Below, piece by piece: positions 5,572 through 11,055 of a stretch of 11,055 bases of DNA. The notes below the pieces were generated by a model that was not told the DNA's origin, ran no database searches, and worked only from the letters and a program-made list of their open reading frames with translations. How positions within the stretch are numbered: the first letter of the stretch is position 1; every line of letters begins with the position of its first letter. The stretch comes from Deltaproteobacteria bacterium (lineage in GTDB: Bacteria > UBA10199 > DSSB01). The DNA lies in assembly GCA_021414045.1 (NCBI GenBank), contig JAIOPF010000148.1, positions 1,651 through 12,705 on the forward strand. Reading direction: 5' to 3'. Position numbers and translations under genes: made by a program.

Positions 5572-8517
5572 GTGAGCTCCGAGCTTGATTCCAATGATTC
5601 CGGGCCGCCTCCCGGCGAGGCGACCCGTTTTCCCGTGATTCGCTGCCTAGGCGCGGGGGCGAAGGCCGATACCTACCTCTGCCGCGATACTGCCCAAGGG
5701 AACCGTCCTGTCATCCGAAAGGTCCTGAATGCGGAGAATTCCGCGGAAAATCCCGATATTGTGGACGCGGTTTTCCCCGTTTGGGCGGGTCTGGACCATC
5801 CCAATGTGGCGAAAGTTGTCGATTTCGGCTGGGAAGAGGGAAAAGCCTACCTGAATACCGAGTATTTCGAGGGGACGCCCATCTTAAAGGCCTTGACCGG
5901 AGCCCCTTTGCCGCAGGTGTGGCGGGTCTTTGCCCAGGTCTTGCTTGCCCTGGATCATCTGTACGCCCACAACGTGCCGCATCTCGATTTACAGCCCAAC
6001 AATATTTTGGTGGCTCCCGACGCCTCGGGAAATTTTCAGGTCAAGCTGGTCGATTACGGTCTGATGCCCTTGCTTTATCGGTTCAATCCGGGCGATTCCA
6101 ATGCCATCGGCACGGCGCCCTACACGGCTCCCGAATACGCCTTGCGTCGCAGCCCCGATCCGCGGGCCGACCTGTATTCGGTCGGAGTCTTGCTCTTCGC
6201 GGTCTTGGCGAAACGCCTGCCTTACGAAGGCAAAGACAGCGTCGCCGTTTTGCAGTTTCAGCTGCAGCGCGACGCCCCCACCTTAAAATCGGTGGTGGGA
6301 GGCGCGCCGCCCGCGCTTTCGGATTTTATCCAGCGACTGCTGGCTCGGGACCCTCAAGGGCGTTTCGAGAGCCCGCAGCAGGCCCTGACGGCCCTGCAGG
6401 CAGCGGTGGGAGCGGCTTTCCCTTCCGAGGGGCTTGCTTGGCCGGCGCCTTTTTCCGATCCGTGGCGGGTCTTTCGCTTGCAAGAATATTTCAAATTGTT
6501 CCGCCGGATCGCCATCCAAGGCGGTCGCTGGGCGATCCAATCTCCCCGCGGAGGCGGCAAAAGTTTCTTCGCGCGTTGGCTCGAAAGAATGCTGTGGCAG
6601 AATCAGAAAAACGCGCTTCGCCTTTCCGGAGAGAATCTCAGTTTGATTCAAGGCGAAAGTTCCTTGAATCCCGCCTTTCCCGTTTACCTCATCATCGACG
6701 ATGCCGACCTGGCTCCGACCGAGGCTTGGCTGCGGGCCCGCCCCTATGTCCATGTCATCGCGATCGGCCGCGACATGGCTTGGGCGAAACCGGAGATGGG
6801 CTGGCAATCCTGGGGGCTCAAGCCCTTGGACGCGGCCTTGACTGGGGCCGCGCTGGAATCGGCATTCGGAAAGCCCGATCCGCGAGTGGCCCAGGCCCTC
6901 CAGACGCGTTTTCGCGGTTCCCCCGGCGCGCTTGCGCTGGGCGCGGCGGCGATGGCCCGGCAGGGCATGGTGAGGCGAGATGCGGGTGCCTGGAAACTAG
7001 ATGGAGAAAAAATTCTCCGAGCCGCCGCGAGTCCGAACGGCGCTCTCTTGGGATCGCCCTTGGGGTCCATGCCGGAAACCGCGCGAAAGGCCCTCGGCCG
7101 CTTGGCGGCCGCCAGGGTTCCTTGGCGAAGGGAAGATTTATCCGGTGAGACGGAGTTGGCGAATTGGCTGCGAGACGGCTGGGTACGTCGCGAAATCCGG
7201 GGCGGGGAAGAATTCTTGCGGGCGGAATTTCAAACGGCCTCCGTCGCCGAGAGCGGACTTTCTCAGGAAGAGTTGCTGCAAACCCTGGAAGCGATAGGCA
7301 GCCGAGGCTGGGCCGATGAGGCCCTGCGCAGCCTGGAGAGATTTTTTCCCGGTGCCGCCGCGTCCTCTCCCCGAGCGGCCCTGCTGCGTGCCAAGTTGCT
7401 GGCCGAGATCGGCGTTTCCAATGAAGTCTTGGCCATCTTGACTTCTCCCTTCGTGAACGGTTTGCCGGCTTCGGAGAAGACGGTCGCTTTTGAGGTATTG
7501 GGCAAGGCGCTTCGCCTCGCGGCAAAGGACAAACAAGCCGAGGCGGCTTTCCGCAACGCCTTTCAAGCCTATAAAGCCGAAGCCAATTTGGCGGGGCAGG
7601 CCAGGGTCTTGCTGCAGACCGGGATCCTAGCGTCCCTAGGAACGGACTTGGGAAGAGCCTTGCAATTCTTTCAGCAGGCCTTGGGCGCCGCGGCGGGGAC
7701 GCCCGAGAAAGTAGAGCTTCGGGGAAGAATCGAATTGGAAATCGCGCAACTCTATGTCGGCGCGACCGACTTCGAGAAGGCCGAGACGCATTTTCAAGAA
7801 GCCTTGTCGGCCCTGGAGGCCGCGCGCCACGGCGAGGCCTTGGGCGAGGCTTACGCGGTTTACGCCGAATATTGCTTTCAAACCCAAGACCCGGAGCGGG
7901 CCGAGATTTTTTGCCACGAGGCGCTGGGTTGGGCCGCGTTTCAGGGTAGTGTCCGATTGCAGGCCCGGATTTTATCGACTTGGGCGAGGATCTTGAAACA
8001 GCGCGAGGACATGCGCGGGGCGGGCGGGCGATTCGGCGAAGCGGTGGAATTGCTGTCGAAATCGCCGAACGCGGAAGGCTTGGCGCAAGCCCTGCTGGCG
8101 AGGGCCGATTTTTTCGATTCGCTGCGTGAAATGGCGGGAGCCGACCAGGATGCGCGCCAGGCCCTCGAGATCGCCCGCCGGCTGAAGTCGCCGCGGCTGG
8201 AGGGCGAGGCCCTGCTGATGACGGGGCGGGTGCAGAGCCGAAATCTCGACCGCCTGGATACCGCCGTGAACACCCTGGAAAACGCCAGGGTCTTGCTCTC
8301 CGAGGTCCCGAACGGGGAGCGGCTTTGGGAATGCGATTTTAGCTTGGGCGAGATCGCCCGTTTTCGCGGAGATTATCCGGCGGCGCAGCGCTACTACCGG
8401 CAAGCGCAACAGGAAATCGACGAAGTACTCGGCAGGATAGGCCCACAAACTCAGCAATCCCAGGATTTGGCGAAACGGCGCGGCGAAATGGACATGGCCA
8501 TGCAGGTGATGGGTTAA
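5572..8517 (+). CDS. Ser/Thr kinase-like protein with P-loop NTPase and TPR domains
   Basis: A 981-aa, three-part protein. Residues ~20-282 are a eukaryotic-like kinase fold: glycine-rich loop LGAGAKADTY (26-35), candidate beta3 lysine K50, catalytic loop HLDLQPNN (137-144), DYG (161-163), APE (186-188) and ADLYSVGVLLF (199-209). The catalytic loop reads H-L-D-L-Q instead of H-R-D-L-K, DFG is DYG, and no glutamate sits at the alphaC position, so activity may be weak or lost. Residues ~296-470 resemble an AAA/STAND NTPase with Walker A SPRGGGKS (324-331) and Walker B VYLIIDDAD (371-379). From ~565 to 950 the chain is alpha-helical with TPR-like repeats (clear units near 723-750 and 926-949). 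The order recalls PknK-type kinases. No membrane segment is seen, so it is probably a cytoplasmic signalling scaffold. GTG 5572 is the first start after an in-frame stop at 5557 and has no good ribosome site. The dus gene follows with no gap. Confidence 0.88.
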   Translation: MSSELDSNDSGPPPGEATRFPVIRCLGAGAKADTYLCRDTAQGNRPVIRKVLNAENSAENPDIVDAVFPVWAGLDHPNVAKVVDFGWEEGKAYLNTEYFEGTPILKALTGAPLPQVWRVFAQVLLALDHLYAHNVPHLDLQPNNILVAPDASGNFQVKLVDYGLMPLLYRFNPGDSNAIGTAPYTAPEYALRRSPDPRADLYSVGVLLFAVLAKRLPYEGKDSVAVLQFQLQRDAPTLKSVVGGAPPALSDFIQRLLARDPQGRFESPQQALTALQAAVGAAFPSEGLAWPAPFSDPWRVFRLQEYFKLFRRIAIQGGRWAIQSPRGGGKSFFARWLERMLWQNQKNALRLSGENLSLIQGESSLNPAFPVYLIIDDADLAPTEAWLRARPYVHVIAIGRDMAWAKPEMGWQSWGLKPLDAALTGAALESAFGKPDPRVAQALQTRFRGSPGALALGAAAMARQGMVRRDAGAWKLDGEKILRAAASPNGALLGSPLGSMPETARKALGRLAAARVPWRREDLSGETELANWLRDGWVRREIRGGEEFLRAEFQTASVAESGLSQEELLQTLEAIGSRGWADEALRSLERFFPGAAASSPRAALLRAKLLAEIGVSNEVLAILTSPFVNGLPASEKTVAFEVLGKALRLAAKDKQAEAAFRNAFQAYKAEANLAGQARVLLQTGILASLGTDLGRALQFFQQALGAAAGTPEKVELRGRIELEIAQLYVGATDFEKAETHFQEALSALEAARHGEALGEAYAVYAEYCFQTQDPERAEIFCHEALGWAAFQGSVRLQARILSTWARILKQREDMRGAGGRFGEAVELLSKSPNAEGLAQALLARADFFDSLREMAGADQDARQALEIARRLKSPRLEGEALLMTGRVQSRNLDRLDTAVNTLENARVLLSEVPNGERLWECDFSLGEIARFRGDYPAAQRYYRQAQQEIDEVLGRIGPQTQQSQDLAKRRGEMDMAMQVMG
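8504..8509 (+). promoter_or_regulatory. Ribosome binding site of dus inside the kinase gene
   Basis: AGGTGA lies 8 bases ahead of ATG 8518 and within the last codons of the kinase gene. With the kinase TAA directly abutting the ATG, translation of the two genes is probably coupled. Confidence 0.5.
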
Positions 8518-9705
8518 ATGAATTTTTGGAAGAACATCCGCAAGCCGATCTTGGGTCTCGCTCCGATGGACGGAGTGACCGACGCGGCCTATCGATTCAT
8601 CGCCGCAAAACACGGACGACCCGACGTGGTCTTGACCGAATTCACCAACGTCGAGGGCTTGGCCCGCAACGCCGACATCATGCTCGACGATTTCATCTTC
8701 TCCGAATTCGAGAGGCCCGCGGTGGCCCAGATTTACGGGAAGGAGCCGGAGTCCTTTTACAAGATCGCCATCGTCGCCGCCGAGTTGGGCTTCGACGGTG
8801 TCGACGTCAACATGGGCTGTCCGGCGAAGAACGTCGCTTCCCGAGGTTGCGGCGCCGCGCTGATCCGCACTCCGGAGGTCGCGAAGGAGATCCTGCGCGC
8901 GGTGAAGCGGGGTCTTGATGATTGGCGCAACGGGCGTTCGGCCGAGGATTTGGGACTCAAGCCGCGCATGGCGATGAAAATTCGGCGCATGAACGTGACG
9001 CGCGCCGGAAAGGAAACCGTGACCGAGCGCGGGCCCTTGCCGCTCTCCGTCAAGACGCGCTTGGGCTACGATTCGATCGTCGTCGAGGATTGGGTGAAGC
9101 ATTTATTGGAAGAAGAGCCCGCCGTCATCTCCCTGCATGGCCGCACCCTCAAGCAAATGTACCAAGGCTCGGCGGATTGGGACGCCATCGCTCGCGCCGC
9201 GGAGGTCATCCACCAAACCGATACCCTGGTGCTGGGCAACGGCGACCTTCAGTCCTTGCAGGAGGTCGCCGCGCGCGTGAAGGCCACCGGCGTCGACGGA
9301 GTGTTGATCGGCCGAGCGGCCATGGGCAATCCCTGGATATTTCGCGGAAAGGAAATCTTGAAGGAAGCCCTGGACAAGCATTCGGGCTATTTCCTTCCCG
9401 AACCCGGCGTCGAATTGGAAGAGCGCTTTTCGGTTCTGCTCGAGCACGCCCGGGCTTTCGAGACCATCAAGGGCGGACATCGCTTTTCGGCGATGCGGAA
9501 GCATTTTGCCTCCTACTGTCGGGGCATGCCTCGTGCCGCGGAGCTTCGGAACAAGATGTTCCAGACCAAGGGTTCGGAAGACGTCGAAGCGGTGGTCAAA
9601 GATTACTTTCAGGCTCTCGTTTCCTCCGATTTTTGCCATGGAAGGTCTCCCTGTCCCCCCGGCCTGGGTCGGCCATCGGCCCTCATTACCGAAGAACCCC
9701 TTTAA
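8518..9705 (+). CDS. dus: tRNA-dihydrouridine synthase (Dus family)
   Basis: A 395-aa FMN-dependent enzyme that reduces uridine to dihydrouridine in tRNA D-loops. The TIM-barrel signatures are in order: APMDGVTD (15-22, FMN and substrate), QIYG (71-74), VNMGCPAKN with catalytic C101, SRGCGAAL (108-115), LSVKTRLG (176-183), HGRT (207-210), GNGD (240-243) and GRAAMGNPW for the FMN phosphate. A C-terminal helical tRNA-binding domain follows (LLEHARAFE, MRKHFASYCRGMPRAAELR). Compared with standard DusA/B/C, a stretch of about 40 residues (~132-173) is inserted before the VKTRLG strand. The last ~25 residues (after VVKDYF) are Pro/Gly-rich and look like a non-conserved tail. The start abuts the kinase stop with no gap, suggesting co-translation. 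The family is certain; which D positions it modifies cannot be assigned. Confidence 0.94.
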   Translation: MNFWKNIRKPILGLAPMDGVTDAAYRFIAAKHGRPDVVLTEFTNVEGLARNADIMLDDFIFSEFERPAVAQIYGKEPESFYKIAIVAAELGFDGVDVNMGCPAKNVASRGCGAALIRTPEVAKEILRAVKRGLDDWRNGRSAEDLGLKPRMAMKIRRMNVTRAGKETVTERGPLPLSVKTRLGYDSIVVEDWVKHLLEEEPAVISLHGRTLKQMYQGSADWDAIARAAEVIHQTDTLVLGNGDLQSLQEVAARVKATGVDGVLIGRAAMGNPWIFRGKEILKEALDKHSGYFLPEPGVELEERFSVLLEHARAFETIKGGHRFSAMRKHFASYCRGMPRAAELRNKMFQTKGSEDVEAVVKDYFQALVSSDFCHGRSPCPPGLGRPSALITEEPL

Positions 9706-9820
9706 ATACTCGGATCCTCGATTGCCCAAATGGGCCCTGGCACGATTTCGCGGATGGATCGCCGATTTCGGTTTCCGGCCGGGACTTCCCCGGTTAGAAT
9801 TCGGCCTGCGAAGGAGGCCT

Positions 9821-10639
9821 ATGAAATCCTATCTAGTTCGACCGGGAAAGAAATTAAGACTCAGTAAATATCGGCCAAACGATACGGGGGACTACCCAAA
9901 TACCGAGGACGGCGAGAAAAAGGCCGACCAAAACACCCGTCAGACGCTGACCAAACTGGACGAATTGCAAGAACGCCTCTACGCGGGCAAGCAGAACGGC
10001 CTGCTGATCGTCTTGCAGGGCATGGATACCTCGGGCAAGGACGGAACGATCAAGCACGTCATGTCCGGTTGCAATCCCATCGGTTGCGTGGTCCATTCCT
10101 TCAAAGTTCCCACCGAAGAAGAGTTGTCGCACGACTACTTGTGGCGAGTTCACCAACGGGTGCCGCCGAAAGGGTTCATTGGCATCTTCAACCGTTCCCA
10201 CTACGAAGATGTCCTCGTGACTCGAGTTCACGGGATGGTCTCGAAAAAAGTCGTCCTGCGTCGCTTCGACGAGATCAACGATTTCGAGAGTCTCCTCGCT
10301 CGAAACGGGACGGTGATTCTCAAGTTCTTTTTGCATCTCTCGAAGGAGGAGCAGCGCCGCCGCCTCGAGGATAGGGCCCGCGACCCTCAGAAGCGTTGGA
10401 AGTTCAGTCTTAACGACGTGAAGGAACGCAAGTATTGGGCCGCTTACCATCAGGCCTTTCAAGACGCCCTCGAGGCGACAAGTACCAAGCAGGCGCCATG
10501 GTACGTGATTCCCGCCGACCATAAGTGGTACCGAAATTGGGTGGTGGGAAAAATCCTTATCGAGACGCTGGAATCGATGAAGCTGAAATTTCCGCCGGCC
10601 GCTCCTGGCGTCAACTTCAACAGGATCAAAGTCCCTTGA
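9821..10639 (+). CDS. ppk2: Polyphosphate kinase 2 family protein (class III-like)
   Basis: A 272-aa PPK2 that transfers phosphate from polyphosphate to nucleotides. Visible motifs are Walker A GMDTSGKDGT (67-76), the MSGCNP segment (81-86), SFKVPTEEEL (93-102), the Walker B region FNRSHYEDVL (123-132) and the Arg-rich lid with RARDPQKRWKFS (185-196), then APWYVIPADHKWYRN near the end. The short N-terminal region and overall length fit single-domain PPK2 of the class that can phosphorylate AMP and ADP (class III), though class assignment is by resemblance. The start is ATG 9821, with AAGGAGG at 9811-9817 only 3 bases away; a longer frame from 9506 would overlap the dus gene for 200 bases with non-conserved sequence and is rejected. 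The 115-bp gap after dus may contain a promoter, but none is convincing. The P-type ATPase gene begins 4 bp after the stop. Confidence 0.94.
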   Translation: MKSYLVRPGKKLRLSKYRPNDTGDYPNTEDGEKKADQNTRQTLTKLDELQERLYAGKQNGLLIVLQGMDTSGKDGTIKHVMSGCNPIGCVVHSFKVPTEEELSHDYLWRVHQRVPPKGFIGIFNRSHYEDVLVTRVHGMVSKKVVLRRFDEINDFESLLARNGTVILKFFLHLSKEEQRRRLEDRARDPQKRWKFSLNDVKERKYWAAYHQAFQDALEATSTKQAPWYVIPADHKWYRNWVVGKILIETLESMKLKFPPAAPGVNFNRIKVP

Positions 10640-10643
10640 ACCC

Positions 10644-11018
10644 ATGACCGAACCCGCACTCACCTTGGCAGATTGGCAGAAACGCCTCTCGGCGGACCCC
10701 GTCCAGGGATTGAACGCCGCCGAGGCCGCACGGCGCCTCGCGCGGGACGGGCCCAACTCCCTCCCGGAAAAAAAGAACAACCCCATCCTGAAATTCCTTT
10801 CCTATTTTTGGGGGCCCATTCCTTGGATGATCGAGGTGGCGATTTTGCTCTCGGCCTTCGTCGGGCATTGGGCGGACTTTTGGATTATCTCGGCGCTCTT
10901 GATTCTCAACGCCATCGTCGGATTCTGGGAAGAATTCCAGGCGGGCAATGCCATCGCCGCTCTCAAGGCCAAGCTCGCGCTCAAGGCGAAGGTCAAGCGC
11001 GACGGCGCCTGGCGGTAG
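10644..11018 (+). CDS. N-terminal fragment of a type III P-type (H+-like) ATPase
   Basis: A 124-aa frame ending at TAG 11016-11018. It carries the cation-ATPase N-terminal domain (GLNAAEAARRLARDGPNSLPEKK, 22-44), transmembrane helix M1 (~53-74, with the WGPIPWMIEVA motif), M2 (~78-95) and the start of the actuator domain (FWEEFQAGNAIAALKAKLALKAKVKRDGAW). These motifs match plasma-membrane proton-ATPase-like pumps of bacteria and archaea, normally around 800 aa with a DKTGT phosphorylation site that is absent here. After GAWR the frame meets a stop. The remaining 37 bases show no clear continuation of the actuator domain in any forward frame. It could be a broken gene, a frameshift, or a join error near a contig end. 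The gene starts 4 bp after ppk2 with no strong ribosome site, suggesting coupling. Confidence 0.8.
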   Translation: MTEPALTLADWQKRLSADPVQGLNAAEAARRLARDGPNSLPEKKNNPILKFLSYFWGPIPWMIEVAILLSAFVGHWADFWIISALLILNAIVGFWEEFQAGNAIAALKAKLALKAKVKRDGAWR

Positions 11019-11055
11019 GCGTCTTCGACTTGCGTCACCTGATCGTCCGTCAACG

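Noticed and set aside
5781..7148. 455-codon open frame in a second plus-strand frame inside the kinase gene
   Set aside because: It is Arg/Gly/Ser/Pro-rich and low in domain content, whereas the overlapping 981-codon frame shows kinase and P-loop motifs.
7972..9102. 376-codon open frame on the minus strand across the kinase-dus junction
   Set aside because: It runs antisense to two well-supported genes, spans their junction and shows no domain; it is a shadow frame.
9724..9793. Two small hairpins between dus and ppk2 (GCCC/GGGC at 9724-9735 and CCGGG/CCCGG at 9779-9793)
   Set aside because: The stems are 4-5 bp and neither is followed by a T-run, so they do not make a convincing terminator or riboswitch.
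9506..9820. Extended N-terminus of PPK2 starting inside dus
   Set aside because: The extra 105 residues do not resemble PPK2 and overlap dus; AAGGAGG directly ahead of ATG 9821 sets the start.
9854..10786. 310-codon open frame on the minus strand opposite ppk2
   Set aside because: PPK2 motifs on the plus strand are complete; the antisense frame crosses a gene boundary and has no family signature.

Overview
This window comes from a GC-rich bacterial chromosome. The gene set is Gram-negative in flavour: an NhaR-type LysR regulator, a BolA/CGFS-glutaredoxin pair and an RhlE-like DEAD-box helicase. The large kinase-NTPase-TPR protein is a style common in deltaproteobacterial, myxobacterial and Bdellovibrionota-like lineages. 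The taxonomic placement is inferred from protein flavour only; the window has no rRNA or tRNA gene to anchor it. I see no mobile element, CRISPR array or phage module.

Layout. (1) 1-758 (+): the C-terminal five sixths of an NhaR-like LysR regulator, cut by the window edge. (2) 830-3178 (-): two genes read leftward, an endonuclease/exonuclease/phosphatase (EEP) family protein and, downstream of it, a winged-helix class I SAM methyltransferase. (3) 3179-3365: a non-coding island of about 12% GC in its core, with a perfect 11-bp inverted repeat and a plausible sigma70 promoter. It drives or precedes a 98-aa protein of unknown function (3366-3662, +). (4) 3659-5444 (-): a compact bolA - CGFS glutaredoxin - DEAD-box helicase operon; the last two genes share a TAATG junction. 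The helicase and the 98-aa gene converge with overlapping stop codons. (5) 5572-10639 (+): a 981-aa pseudokinase-like Ser/Thr kinase fused to a P-loop NTPase and a TPR region, directly abutted by a tRNA-dihydrouridine synthase, then a class III-like PPK2 polyphosphate kinase. (6) 10644-11018 (+): the N-terminus of a plasma-membrane-type (type III) P-type ATPase. Its reading frame ends at a stop codon just before the window edge.

How the genes fit together. BolA and CGFS glutaredoxin families are known to form [2Fe-2S]-bridged complexes in iron-sulfur trafficking, so their pairing is functionally coherent; the helicase is probably a co-transcribed RNA-handling passenger. PPK2 (ATP/ADP regeneration from polyphosphate) sits 4 bp ahead of an ATP-driven ion pump, which suggests an energy link. 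The most unusual items are the degenerate kinase fusion protein, the AT-rich island with its orphan gene, and the broken P-type ATPase.
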